NCBI RefSeq assembly: GCF_014131695.1
Contig: NZ_CP036346.1
Span: 3,038,001 to 3,102,000 of the forward strand
Origin: Thomasclavelia ramosa DSM 1402
GTDB lineage: Bacteria; Bacillota_I; Bacilli_A; Erysipelotrichales; Coprobacillaceae
DNA: 64,000 nt
Reading direction: 5' to 3'
The notes below the pieces were generated by a model. It ran no database searches. It had not been told where the DNA came from and saw only the letters and a list, made by a program, of their open reading frames with translations. A program made the translations under genes and the position numbers. Of this stretch, positions 1-9,336 are shown one piece after another; the first letter of the stretch is position 1; each line of letters opens with the position of its first letter.

Positions 1-115
1 CAGTCACTAAGTCACCTGCTTTAGCTTTCTCTACAGCCATTAATAATTTTGAACGAGCATCCCCTGAGTAAGCTACGATTTCAAAGGCAACCATTGTTGC
101 TTCTTCTTTAGTCAT
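1..115 (-). CDS. PTS lactose/cellobiose-type IIA subunit (5' part only)
   Basis: The first 38 codons of a gene running off the left edge. The visible N-terminus, MTKEEATMVAFEIVAYSGDA and onward, has the helical AFEIVAYSGxAR pattern of lactose/cellobiose-family IIA proteins, small trimeric cytoplasmic phosphocarriers that pass phosphate from HPr to IIB. The phosphorylated His should lie beyond the edge and is not seen. A ribosome site (GAAGGA) precedes the ATG at 113-115. The gene starts 19 bases after the stop of the LevR-type regulator on the same strand, so the two are probably co-transcribed and the regulator probably controls this PTS. Family assignment is good; the sugar cannot be told. 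Confidence 0.8.
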   Translation of the reverse strand, partial: MTKEEATMVAFEIVAYSGDARSKLLMAVEKAKAGDLVT

Positions 116-134
116 ATTTAATCCTTCTTTCTAT

Positions 135-2768
135 TTATCTCTTTTTAACGATTGAAATAATCGTTGCAATTTCAGCGTCACTGATTGATATATTTAAAGC
201 CATCTCTAAAGGAACTAAAAGTTCCTTGACCTTACTAACTAACATTCCATGATTTAAAATTATGTTTGATGCAATAAAATTAACAATCGGTGCTTGATGT
301 CTACTGATTCGATCAATCAAACAAACCAAGTGTACTATTAAACCGATTTGCTGATCCTCATCTAAAGTTGCATCTAGTGTAACTTCTAAACTCTTAGTAA
401 AATCCAATAGATAATCTTTTATTCCATCAACATCTACCTCATTGAACTGATCCTTTAAATATTCAAATATTTCATTAATATCATCACGTGCTTCATCTTC
501 CTCAATGAATATCTCTTCTAAAGTTTTAGCATTCTTTTGTTCTAGCCATCTCACTTCAGCAAAAGGATATTGAGCTAAATTTGGTCTATTATTACCAATA
601 ATTCCGATAATTTTTCCTTCATTAGCAATAATATTGATTTCATTGTATAGATGATTAGCTTCACTATTTTCAATTACATGAACAGTAACATTACTTAAAT
701 CAAAATGTTCATTTAAATAACTCTTTAACCTTGTAACTTCTGACTGCTCTTTTGAAATTATTACTAAGATCTTCTTATCACTTTGTTTTCTAAAATATTT
801 TATATCTTTAAACTTTGTTTGAAGATATTCATAAATTTCATCGACTGAATCATTATTACTGGCTTTATTACTGCTAGTGACACCAATTAAAGTAACTGGC
901 ATTTCTAAATATTTAATTTCTATTTTTGTTTCAAAAGCAATTGATTCAGCCATAGTTCGAATTGAACCCATGTCATAAATAAGAATAATCCCTTTACCCT
1001 GATCAACCTTTATAATTTGCTCTTTCAAATCTTCATAGGCATCATCCATGCTTTTATCTAAAGGCAAATCATAGGCATAAGTATTGTTATGCATTGCTAA
1101 AGCGTTAACAACGTTAACAATCGAACTAGCCGAACTGTCACCATGCATCGCAATCAAAGTAACAACATGTTTATTAGTTACAGGCTTACTCTCATTTAAA
1201 ATAAACAGCATTGTAAAGATTATTTCATCAATATTCATCTTTACCCTAAATTCTTCTTCAATTTCATGAACGAATTCTTTAGCAAGATGATAATGTTTAG
1301 GATAAAGATCAATCATCCGCTTAATTTCTTCATTTGCAAGACGCTGTTTACTGCTTACTTTAATTAGTGAAGCATTAATATGCAGACATAACCCATAAAG
1401 AATATTTTCTTGATAATTTATTGCTAGTTCACTGCTTACACGAGTAATGAAACGTTCAACTAAACTAATTAATTTCATTGAAACAATTTTACTTAATTGC
1501 TCTTTATCACTTACACGATTACTCAATTCATTTAAATATTCTTGAAAATCTTGATGAAGCTGTAATGAAACTAATGTATTAATTTGTTCCTCACTAACAC
1601 TTTGTTTTTTTAACTCTTTTTTACGAACATCAATCGTTCGATAAATATTAGCATTATTTTCCTTTGCTCTATTTTTTAATACCTCATTTTTAGTAAATGC
1701 AAATTTACAATCTCCAGGAATAATCTCATCAATTTCTTCTTTAAATGTTTTATAGTAAATCATTCCTTTGCGAACATAATTAGGAAAATCTGATAACAAT
1801 AACTCAATATGGTGATGATGAACATCATGTTCTCTTACATAACAATTAGCTACTCCTGTATGAATATCATTTTTTAAACCACGGATATTGTCCTTCACTT
1901 CATATAATAATAAGGAGTGTAATATATTAGTGCTTACTTCTAGAACCCGATCAAGTTTTCTGGCTTCTTGTTTTAAAAACAATTCTAAAAGAGCAAATCG
2001 TTCTTTTAAGGGTCTTTGACTTAATGGCAAAAGTTCAATAACAAAATCCATTTTATTACGATAGAGATCATAAAGATCCTTACTGGCATCACTGGCTATT
2101 GCACAAAGCATGATACATTTATAATTACGCGGTAATTCTACATATTGATTAGAGGGCATCTTATTACTTGTAATGATTGAAAATAACATTGTTCTTTGAT
2201 ACCCTGATAAAAGTTCAACATGTTTAATCAACAGCATGCCTTGATTAGTCTGATGTACTAGTCCAGTATTCACTTCATCACCATAAAGCATTTCATTAAT
2301 AATCGTAGGATTTTCAATGAATGTTTTACAGTCGAAAACTGTAAATGGTGCATTATTTTTTAATACTTTAGATTTAACTGCAAAGTCATAAACGTTTTTA
2401 GCAAAATATTTAACCCCACTTCCACTTTCTGCAGTTAAGAGAATATGAGGACTTCCTTGAGGATAAAGAATGGCAGCTTTTGCTAGCATCACTGCTTCAT
2501 TCAAACTTTGGTTATAACCAATTAAATTCTCAAAGTCTTTTTGATTAGTCAATTGGAAATTTGCTAATTGATACAGTACTGGACGTGTAGTTGTTTTAGT
2601 AATTTTTCCTTCTTTAACCAATTGATTCAAAATACTGCTTAGATTAGTTCTTTGCATGTCTAATTTTTCGGATAGATACTGAGTTGTCAATTTAGGATAT
2701 TCATCTGTACTTTGAGTAATTGAATATTCTTTAATGAACTCAAATACTTTTACTTTGTTTGATTTCAT
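135..2768 (-). CDS. LevR/CelR-type PRD transcriptional regulator with degenerate AAA+ domain
   Basis: About 877 aa. Order: N-terminal winged-helix (to ~70), sigma-54-activator-like AAA+ region (~80-310), PRD (~440-535), EIIA-Man-like domain with the IAMHG active-site segment (~550-690), an EIIB-like stretch, and a C-terminal PRD containing IGLIVHLVCLID. This is the architecture of LevR-type activators, which are switched by PTS phosphorylation of PRD histidines. The AAA+ core is broken: the Walker A equivalent reads AESGSGVKY (no GKS/T), the GAFTGA sigma-54 contact loop is missing, and the Walker B equivalent reads GMLLIKHVE instead of an LFLDE-type motif. It is therefore unlikely to hydrolyse ATP or remodel a sigma-54 promoter complex. 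I chose the ATG at 2766-2768 because AAGGAG sits 7 bases upstream; a GTG 18 bases earlier overlaps that site. It is followed by a PTS IIA gene. Confidence 0.85.
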   Translation of the reverse strand: MKSNKVKVFEFIKEYSITQSTDEYPKLTTQYLSEKLDMQRTNLSSILNQLVKEGKITKTTTRPVLYQLANFQLTNQKDFENLIGYNQSLNEAVMLAKAAILYPQGSPHILLTAESGSGVKYFAKNVYDFAVKSKVLKNNAPFTVFDCKTFIENPTIINEMLYGDEVNTGLVHQTNQGMLLIKHVELLSGYQRTMLFSIITSNKMPSNQYVELPRNYKCIMLCAIASDASKDLYDLYRNKMDFVIELLPLSQRPLKERFALLELFLKQEARKLDRVLEVSTNILHSLLLYEVKDNIRGLKNDIHTGVANCYVREHDVHHHHIELLLSDFPNYVRKGMIYYKTFKEEIDEIIPGDCKFAFTKNEVLKNRAKENNANIYRTIDVRKKELKKQSVSEEQINTLVSLQLHQDFQEYLNELSNRVSDKEQLSKIVSMKLISLVERFITRVSSELAINYQENILYGLCLHINASLIKVSSKQRLANEEIKRMIDLYPKHYHLAKEFVHEIEEEFRVKMNIDEIIFTMLFILNESKPVTNKHVVTLIAMHGDSSASSIVNVVNALAMHNNTYAYDLPLDKSMDDAYEDLKEQIIKVDQGKGIILIYDMGSIRTMAESIAFETKIEIKYLEMPVTLIGVTSSNKASNNDSVDEIYEYLQTKFKDIKYFRKQSDKKILVIISKEQSEVTRLKSYLNEHFDLSNVTVHVIENSEANHLYNEINIIANEGKIIGIIGNNRPNLAQYPFAEVRWLEQKNAKTLEEIFIEEDEARDDINEIFEYLKDQFNEVDVDGIKDYLLDFTKSLEVTLDATLDEDQQIGLIVHLVCLIDRISRHQAPIVNFIASNIILNHGMLVSKVKELLVPLEMALNISISDAEIATIISIVKKR

Positions 2769-2860
2769 AGCTAACTCCTTTGACACTACTTGCTCTAGCC
2801 AATTACAACTATAAAATAATCAATTATTTCTCGCAAACTTGATAAATCATCATTTTTTAA

Positions 2861-3004
2861 TACACTAGAGCATATTTTATAAGTAGTGTATACGCTTTCT
2901 TTTAATTTTTACAAGTTCAATTATACACTAAACTATAATAATCATATATTTTTATTTTAGTGTATAAAATATTTATGTCCCTATTTCTTCTTTTATACAC
3001 AAAA
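2861..3004. promoter_or_regulatory. Cluster of TACACTA-type operator repeats upstream of the LevR-like gene
   Basis: The 340-base gap before the regulator holds several copies of one motif. TTATACACTAAA at 2921-2932 and its exact reverse complement TTTAGTGTATAA at 2956-2967 form a perfect inverted repeat. Related copies are TACACTA at 2861-2867, TAGTGTATAC at 2884-2893 and TTATACACAAAA at 2993-3004. Otherwise the gap is AT-rich with no gene. The repeats look like a multi-site operator for autoregulation of the PRD regulator; this is inferred from the pattern only. Confidence 0.5.
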
Positions 3005-3035
3005 TACTTTTTGAATAATTTCCTTTAAAATAATA

Positions 3036-3064
3036 AAAACTGCTAAAGTTTACCTCCAGCAGTT
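3036..3064 (-). terminator. Rho-independent terminator of the ABC exporter operon
   Basis: Minus-strand hairpin with arms AACTGCT and AGCAGTT and a 13-base loop, followed by TTTATTATTTT. It lies 62 bases past the stop of the second ABC gene. Confidence 0.8.
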
Positions 3065-3125
3065 ATCTTTACCTTTATAGTTTATAATCATTTTAGCTTA
3101 TTGTATCTTTTTTATTAAATATCTA

Positions 3126-4862
3126 TCACTTAGCTAAATTAAATTGGCTATTATGAAGATTATAATAATAACCTTGTTTCTCTAACAATTCTTGATGCGT
3201 TCCCTGTTCAAGAATATGTCCTTTATCCATTACTAAGATCATATCGGCATTTTTGATCGTCGATAAACGATGAGCCACAATAAATGTCGTTCGACCTTTC
3301 ATCATCGTTTCGAAAGCTTCCTGGATTTGTAATTCTGTACGTGTATCAATTGAGCTTGTTGCTTCATCAAGAATCAGCATTGGAGGTTTTGTTAACATAA
3401 TTCGGGCAATACAAATCAATTGCTTTTGCCCTTGAGAAATATTTCCTCCATCTTCATCAATCATAGTATCATAACCTTCAGGTTGTTTCATAATAAATTT
3501 ATGAACCCGGGCTTTTTTAGCAGCAGCAATAATCTGTTCATCTGTAGCATCGCTTTTTCCATAAGCTATATTTTCTTTAATAGTTCCTTTAAATATCCAT
3601 GACTCTTGCAATACCATTCCGTACATACGACGTAAATAATCTCGCTCCATATCTAATGTACTAACATTATCAACCATAATACTTCCACTATTTTGATCAT
3701 AAAAGCGCATTAATAAATTAATTAGAGTTGTTTTTCCACAACCAGTTTTACCAACAATTGCAATTGTTTGACCTGGTAATGCCTCTAAACTAAGATTTTC
3801 TATTAATGATACTTTAGGGTCATAGCTAAAGTATACATTTTTTAAAGAAACATTACCTTCCATTATTTCAACGTTTTGAGGATTACTGACTGGTTTTTCA
3901 ACAGGTTCGTCTAATAAATTAAATACTCTCTGACTAGCTGCTAAAGCTGTTTGCATTTCTGTCATTACTGACGAAATTTCATTAAAAGGTTTGGTATATT
4001 GGTTTGCATAAGTTAAAAAGCTAGATAATAAACCAACCGTAAAGCTACCATTTAACACGCTAATTGCACCAAATACTCCAACCGCACCATACACCAGACT
4101 ATTAACAATCCTTGTCGTCGGATTGATCAAAGCTCCATAAAATTGTGACTTTACACCACTTACATGCATTCGTTGGTTTACTTCTTTAAAACGTTCTTCA
4201 TTCATTTGTTCATAATTAAAGGCTTTAATGATTCGTTGATTCCCTATCATTTCTTCAATATAGCCATTCATTTCACCTCGAAGTTCAAGCTGTTCTTTAA
4301 AATAGATATGGGTCCTTTTAACGATTAGTGAAGCGACTAGTAATGATAACGGGGTTAAAACAATCACTACGATTGCAATTGATAAATTAATCAAACACAT
4401 TATAATAATTGTTCCAACAATCGTTGCAACACCAGTAAATAAACTAGTAAAACTTTGCAATAAACCCGCTGCAATCAAATCAATATCATTAATTACTCGA
4501 CCAATAATATCACCATGTGGCGTACTATCAATATATTTTAATGGTAATAAATGAATCTTTTCAAAGACGCGATCACGAAGATCGTTCGTTATATTATAAG
4601 TAATCTTATTAGTTAATTGCCCCAAGATCCATTGGACTAATGCTCCCGCAAGCACAACTCCTACAATCACTAGAAGCTGCCAAAACAAACGACTAAAATC
4701 AACCAGTCCTATTCCTATTAATAGATCGATTGCTTGTCCAAATAAGATTGGCGTAATTAATGTCAAACAGACACTAATAAAAGATAAGATAAATATTAAA
4801 CCTAAAATCACACGATATGGTCGACAATATGTCAATAACCGCTTTATCGTCTTACTATTCAT
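3126..4862 (-). CDS. ABC exporter half-transporter, catalytic subunit of a heterodimer
   Basis: A fused membrane and nucleotide-binding half-transporter (~578 aa) of the multidrug/lipid exporter type: about six membrane helices in the first ~310 residues, then an ATPase domain with Walker A GKTGCGKTT, Walker B and catalytic Glu in MLILDEATSS, and a downstream AHRLST switch. Its signature motif is altered (ISQGQKQ instead of LSGGQ), as is usual in the subunit that completes the non-hydrolytic site of heterodimeric exporters. The ATG at 4860-4862 overlaps the stop of the upstream partner by eight bases and has AAGGA upstream; longer starts lie inside the partner gene. Substrate unknown. The upstream MerR-type regulator suggests a drug or toxic amphiphile. 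Confidence 0.9.
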   Translation of the reverse strand: MNSKTIKRLLTYCRPYRVILGLIFILSFISVCLTLITPILFGQAIDLLIGIGLVDFSRLFWQLLVIVGVVLAGALVQWILGQLTNKITYNITNDLRDRVFEKIHLLPLKYIDSTPHGDIIGRVINDIDLIAAGLLQSFTSLFTGVATIVGTIIIMCLINLSIAIVVIVLTPLSLLVASLIVKRTHIYFKEQLELRGEMNGYIEEMIGNQRIIKAFNYEQMNEERFKEVNQRMHVSGVKSQFYGALINPTTRIVNSLVYGAVGVFGAISVLNGSFTVGLLSSFLTYANQYTKPFNEISSVMTEMQTALAASQRVFNLLDEPVEKPVSNPQNVEIMEGNVSLKNVYFSYDPKVSLIENLSLEALPGQTIAIVGKTGCGKTTLINLLMRFYDQNSGSIMVDNVSTLDMERDYLRRMYGMVLQESWIFKGTIKENIAYGKSDATDEQIIAAAKKARVHKFIMKQPEGYDTMIDEDGGNISQGQKQLICIARIMLTKPPMLILDEATSSIDTRTELQIQEAFETMMKGRTTFIVAHRLSTIKNADMILVMDKGHILEQGTHQELLEKQGYYYNLHNSQFNLAK

Positions 4863-6573
4863 GATCGTCACCATCCTTACTATGTTGTGAAGCATAGATT
4901 TCTTGATAGATCTTACAATCTTTCATTAACTGTTCATGACTATCAAAGCCAACCAAGTCACCATGATATAAAACCATTATCTTATCTGCCTGTTCAATTG
5001 AAGCTGTTCGTTGTGAGATAATAATTTTTGTCATATTAAGTTGTTTCAATGCTTGTCTCAATTTAAAATCAGTTGCATAATCAAGTGCACTTGAACTATC
5101 ATCAAGAATTAAGATTTCCGGCTGTTTAACTAATGCTCTGGCAATCGTTAAACGTTGTTTTTGACCCCCAGATAAATTCTTTCCGCCTTGTTCAATTACT
5201 GTATCTAATCCAGCCGCTTTATCTTCGAGCATTTCCTTTCCCTGAGCAATTTCCAAGGCCTTGAGCAATTGTTGATCATTGGCTGTTTGATTTCCTAACT
5301 GTAAATTTTCTCTAATCGTTCCTGAAATAAGAGCTGCATATTGTGGTACAAATCCAATAAAAGAACGTAAAGCATGAAGATCATAATTTTTAATCGCTTC
5401 TCCATTAATTAAAATCTCGCCACTGCTAACATCATAAAAACGCCCAATTAAATTTACTAAAGAAGTTTTTCCAGCTCCTGTTCCACCAATAATTCCAATT
5501 GTTTGACCACGTTTTATCGTAAAATTTAAATCATTTAAAACATTTTTTTGTTCATAAGCAAAGCTAACATGTCTAAATTCAATACAATCTTCACTTTCTC
5601 GATATATTTGTATTTGTCCATCATTAACTACTGCCGGTTCTGTTTCCAAAACCTCAAAAATCCTTGTATAACTAGCACCTGCTTTATTGTAGATCGATAA
5701 CACATTAGCAAAAACAATCAAGGCTAATAAAATAGAATTCATATAATTAACTAGAGCAATAACTTCCCCTTGCGATAATCCCCCAACATTTACTTCAGTT
5801 CCACCAAAATAAACTATTAAAACAATAGCCACATTAACAATCAGATATGTAAATGGATTTAATAATGCTTGAATTCTCCCTACTTTTACTTGGATATCTT
5901 TTTGTTGCCGAGTTTCTGTTTTAAACTTATTAATTTCTTTATCTTGTGAAGCAAATGCTCGAATTACTCTAATTCCATTTAAGTTTTCACGAACGATCAA
6001 ACTAATTTTATCAAGCTTTTTTTGAACATTATTAAAATACGGCATTGAAATTATTGTAATCATCAACATAACAATTGCTAAAACGATAGCCCCAACTACA
6101 AAAATAGAAACCAGCGGCCCGCTAATCAAAAACGCTAAAAACAAGGAACCAATCATAATAAACGGTGCCCGTGAAGTTAACCGGATCGTCATTGCTACTG
6201 CCAATTGAATTTGTACAACATCATTAATCAATCTAGTTACTAAGGTAGGCGCACTTAATTTATCCAAATTATGATGATCATAACGATTAATTTGATGATA
6301 CATATCTTCACGCAATTTTGTTCCAACACTTTGTGATGTAAGTGATGCATAATATTGACATACTAACGCAAATAAATAACCAGCCACCGCTAATCCTACC
6401 AAAAATAACCCCCTTACTAAAATATAATTTTGATCATTGTTTTTAATTCCTACATCAATAATATCAGCCATTACCAATGGAACCATTAATTCTAAGGCTG
6501 CTTCGGCAATTTTGAAAACAAATCCAATTATCGCGGGAAATCGATACTCTTTAACATATTTTAATAATTTCAT
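4855..6573 (-). CDS. ABC exporter half-transporter, degenerate-site subunit of a heterodimer
   Basis: 572 aa: six-helix membrane domain, then an ATPase domain with Walker A GGTGAGKTS and a canonical LSGGQKQR signature. The Walker B continues as LILDDSSSALD, with Asp where the catalytic Glu normally sits, so the site built on this subunit should bind ATP but hydrolyse it poorly. This is the classical asymmetric arrangement of heterodimeric exporters (known for TM287/288 and BmrCD types). Translationally coupled to the next gene by an eight-base overlap. A -10 like TATAAT and a GGGGG ribosome site lie just upstream, after the terminator of the MerR gene, so the pair has its own promoter. Confidence 0.9.
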   Translation of the reverse strand: MKLLKYVKEYRFPAIIGFVFKIAEAALELMVPLVMADIIDVGIKNNDQNYILVRGLFLVGLAVAGYLFALVCQYYASLTSQSVGTKLREDMYHQINRYDHHNLDKLSAPTLVTRLINDVVQIQLAVAMTIRLTSRAPFIMIGSLFLAFLISGPLVSIFVVGAIVLAIVMLMITIISMPYFNNVQKKLDKISLIVRENLNGIRVIRAFASQDKEINKFKTETRQQKDIQVKVGRIQALLNPFTYLIVNVAIVLIVYFGGTEVNVGGLSQGEVIALVNYMNSILLALIVFANVLSIYNKAGASYTRIFEVLETEPAVVNDGQIQIYRESEDCIEFRHVSFAYEQKNVLNDLNFTIKRGQTIGIIGGTGAGKTSLVNLIGRFYDVSSGEILINGEAIKNYDLHALRSFIGFVPQYAALISGTIRENLQLGNQTANDQQLLKALEIAQGKEMLEDKAAGLDTVIEQGGKNLSGGQKQRLTIARALVKQPEILILDDSSSALDYATDFKLRQALKQLNMTKIIISQRTASIEQADKIMVLYHGDLVGFDSHEQLMKDCKIYQEIYASQHSKDGDDHE

Positions 6574-6627
6574 TGTCTAACCCCCAAATCTGGATTTATT
6601 ATACCCTATCTTTCCACAAAAATAAAA

Positions 6628-6651
6628 GGAATTAGAATTTAATCTAATTCC
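6628..6651 (-). terminator. Terminator after the MerR-type regulator gene
   Basis: Minus-strand hairpin with nine-base perfect arms (GGAATTAGA / TCTAATTCC) and a six-base loop, followed by TTTTATTTTT. It separates the MerR gene from the ABC exporter genes. Confidence 0.8.
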
Positions 6652-6658
6652 CAATCCG

Positions 6659-7465
6659 CTATTTAGTCACCGGTATTTGTAATTCTGTTAGCCATTCATC
6701 CTTACTTTCTTTATTCCAGATTCCATCAATATAGCTCTCACGGGGATTATCAAGTACCTGATATCCATTTTCTTCAATCCATTTAAAAGCATACGCATAT
6801 GCTTTAGGTAATCCCGCATAATCACCTTTATGCATTATAGATACTGCTTTAACCGCCGGCATCTTTTTAAACTTGATATCATCAAAATCTACCTTCACTT
6901 GATCAACCGCCTCACAAAATTCAATATCAATATCTTTTTCTTTATATTCACCATCTCGATAAATAATAAAACAATATTCTGGAACTGTACATTTTAAGTC
7001 CGGGTACTTATTCATCACTTTTTGACCTATTGCAGGAATCAATTCAAAATAACTGTCATACCCAGGGACTACCATTCTTTTCGAATATACGGTACATGCT
7101 GGTAATTCTTTAATACTTGCTTGATAATTCATAAATGTATCCTCCTCTTTGCCAGATAAAATAAACTCAATGCGTGAAAGTTGATCTTCTGCTTCACTAA
7201 TGCTTTCTTTTATTGCTTTTTTCCGACTTTCTAGAATTGCAACACCATCAACACCATTAATAATCATCTGTATTTCATCTAATGATAAACCTATTTGTCT
7301 TAATGACTGAATTTGATGAATTATTACTAATTGATTACTCGTATAAAAACGATATTTACTATAAGTATCTACATATGCCGGCGCCAGCAATCCAATCTCA
7401 TCATAATGTCGCAAAGTCTTTACAGTCGTTTTAGCCATTTTTGAAAACTCACCAATCGAAAACAT
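6659..7465 (-). CDS. MerR-family regulator with GyrI-like effector domain
   Basis: 268 aa. Residues 1-70 are a MerR winged helix (FSIGEFSKMAKTTVKTLRHY, then GLLAPAYVD), followed by a dimerisation helix and a C-terminal GyrI-like/BmrR-type ligand pocket (from ~115: LPACTVYSKRMVVPGYD, ending WLTELQIPV). Such proteins bind hydrophobic cations and twist a long-spacer promoter into activity. The start at 7463-7465 is preceded by AAGGTG at good spacing; upstream in-frame codons cover the promoter. It lies just before the heterodimeric ABC exporter, its likely target, although a terminator separates the two. The long-spacer promoter in front of it suggests autoregulation. Confidence 0.85.
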   Translation of the reverse strand: MFSIGEFSKMAKTTVKTLRHYDEIGLLAPAYVDTYSKYRFYTSNQLVIIHQIQSLRQIGLSLDEIQMIINGVDGVAILESRKKAIKESISEAEDQLSRIEFILSGKEEDTFMNYQASIKELPACTVYSKRMVVPGYDSYFELIPAIGQKVMNKYPDLKCTVPEYCFIIYRDGEYKEKDIDIEFCEAVDQVKVDFDDIKFKKMPAVKAVSIMHKGDYAGLPKAYAYAFKWIEENGYQVLDNPRESYIDGIWNKESKDEWLTELQIPVTK

Positions 7466-7484
7466 CTTATCACCTTCCATAAAC

Positions 7485-7515
7485 ATCGTATAAGCTCCCC
7501 TTACCGGAGAGTCAA
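7485..7515 (-). promoter_or_regulatory. MerR-type 19-bp-spacer promoter with operator dyad
   Basis: On the minus strand: -35 TTGACT (7510-7515), a 19-base spacer and -10 TACGAT (7485-7490). The spacer carries an imperfect dyad with CTCC and GGAG arms. The over-long spacer and central dyad are the hallmark of MerR-regulated promoters, placed directly upstream of the MerR-type gene. A 17-base alternative to TATACG is also possible. Confidence 0.7.
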
Positions 7516-7730
7516 GCAAATATAAAATTAATTTTCTAATCACCCTATTCTAACATATTTTATCTTTTTTATTTAAACTACCGACAATAAAGAACTAATT
7601 ATCTTTTTATGATAAAATAAAATAATTAAAACAAGAATCTTATTAATAATTAAAATTTTCATACATTTATCCTTCAATAAATGGTATGGTTAATATAATA
7701 TGACATTATTATCCATAAGGAGTTTATTTT

Positions 7731-9314
7731 ATGAAAAAGAATTCAATTTTTAAACAGGCTGCTTTTTTAGCTGCTGCTGGAATATTAGTAAGAATTATTG
7801 GTCTGTTATATCGAAGTCCATTAACTAAACTGATTGGTTCACAAGGAATGGGTTACTATTCTACTGCTTATAATGTATATGCACTAATTCTTTTAGTTTC
7901 TTCTTACAGTATTCCAACTGCTATTTCTAAGTTGTTATCTGAAAAACTGGCCGTTAATCAATATAATAATGTTAAAAAGATTCTTCTTTGCTCATTTATT
8001 TATATTGTTGCAGTTGGTGGAGGAGCAGCAATTATCGCATTTGTAATTGCACCCTATATTGTTCCTGATAAAGCTGTTTCAGCTTTGCGAATTCTTTGTC
8101 CAACGATCTTTCTTTCTGGACTATTGGGGATTTTTAGGGGTTATTTTCAAGCCTTTAAAACTACTGCCTTTACTGGAATTTCACAAATAATCGAACAAGT
8201 ATTTAATGCCGGTGTTTCAATTGGAGCTGCTTATCTATTTATTCAACCATACCTTAATAATCAAAGTCTAGTTGCTAGTCACGGGGCAACTGGTAGTGCC
8301 TTAGGCACTGGCGCCGGAGTTTTAATCAGCTTATGTTATATGTTGTTCATGTTCAAAAGAACTAAACAAAGTTATTTAAATCCTCCAAATATCGAAGCAG
8401 CCGATCCCCATACAGATTCGTTTAAAGATATCTTTAAAATGATTTCAAATATTGTTACTCCAATAATTTTGGCTACTTGCGTTTACAACCTTATCTCAAC
8501 TATTGATATGTATATGTTTTATCTAGTTTGTGGTGATGGTGCCAAATCCATCAGTGCCTTTGGGGCTTATGGGGGTGAGTATATTATTTTACAAAACGTT
8601 CCTGTAGCTCTTGCCTCAGCAATGTCAACAGCTTCAATTCCCAATATTTCATCAGCATGGCTATTTAAAGATACTGCTGAAGTTAAAAAACAAATTGCTC
8701 AAGGAACAAAAGTCATCATGTTGATCCTTATTCCCAGTGCCGTTGGAATGAGTATTCTTGCAGTTCCGATTATTCAAGCAATTTTTCCGCAAAAAGAAAC
8801 GGTTGTTCTAGCCAGCACCCTTTTAACATTTGGGAGTCCAGCAATTGTTTTCTATGGTCTTTCTACCTATACCAATGGATTATTGCAAGCTTTAGGATAT
8901 TCATCTATTCCTTTAAAAAATGCTATATATGCGTTAATTATCCATTGTTTTATTACTCTATTTCTTTTACTTGCAACGAATTTAAATATTTATTCTCTAT
9001 TGATCGGTAACTGTCTTTATGGTTTACAGCTTTGTTTCGCAAATCAAAGAGCTTTAAAACATATTACTACTTATTATCAAGAGAAATTACACACCTTCAT
9101 CTACCCATTGATTAGTTCAGCAATTATGGCATTTACAGTCGCGCTATGCTACTATGGTTTAATTAAAGTTATTGATCGTTTGATTATCACTCTATTTATT
9201 GCAATCGTTATTGGAGTCATTATATATTTTGGAACATTGCTTTTTCTATATAAAGATAATGTTGAAGAATTATCACAAATACCTTATCTTCAAAAAATCA
9301 TAAAACATAAATAA
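7731..9314 (+). CDS. Polysaccharide/lipid-linked precursor flippase, SpoVB/MurJ-like (MVF/MOP superfamily)
   Basis: 527 aa integral membrane protein with about 14 predicted helices. It starts KQAAFLAAAGILVRIIGLLYR and continues with SPLTKLIGSQGMGYY near 30-45, the typical N-terminus of the SpoVB/YtgP branch of the MOP flippase family. These proteins move undecaprenyl-linked sugar intermediates (lipid II or polysaccharide units) across the membrane. AAGGAG precedes the ATG. It is monocistronic, closed by a strong terminator. An O-antigen-ligase-like gene lies 1 kb further on, which would fit surface polysaccharide work, but YtgP-type paralogues also serve peptidoglycan, so the substrate is open. 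Confidence 0.85.
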   Translation: MKKNSIFKQAAFLAAAGILVRIIGLLYRSPLTKLIGSQGMGYYSTAYNVYALILLVSSYSIPTAISKLLSEKLAVNQYNNVKKILLCSFIYIVAVGGGAAIIAFVIAPYIVPDKAVSALRILCPTIFLSGLLGIFRGYFQAFKTTAFTGISQIIEQVFNAGVSIGAAYLFIQPYLNNQSLVASHGATGSALGTGAGVLISLCYMLFMFKRTKQSYLNPPNIEAADPHTDSFKDIFKMISNIVTPIILATCVYNLISTIDMYMFYLVCGDGAKSISAFGAYGGEYIILQNVPVALASAMSTASIPNISSAWLFKDTAEVKKQIAQGTKVIMLILIPSAVGMSILAVPIIQAIFPQKETVVLASTLLTFGSPAIVFYGLSTYTNGLLQALGYSSIPLKNAIYALIIHCFITLFLLLATNLNIYSLLIGNCLYGLQLCFANQRALKHITTYYQEKLHTFIYPLISSAIMAFTVALCYYGLIKVIDRLIITLFIAIVIGVIIYFGTLLFLYKDNVEELSQIPYLQKIIKHK

Positions 9315-9335
9315 AAGCAACCAAATGTTGCTTTT
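9313..9335. terminator. Bidirectional terminator between flippase and methyltransferase genes
   Basis: Eight-base perfect arms AAAAGCAA / TTGCTTTT with a short loop, A-rich on the left and T-rich on the right, between two converging genes. Confidence 0.75.
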
Positions 9336-9336
9336 A

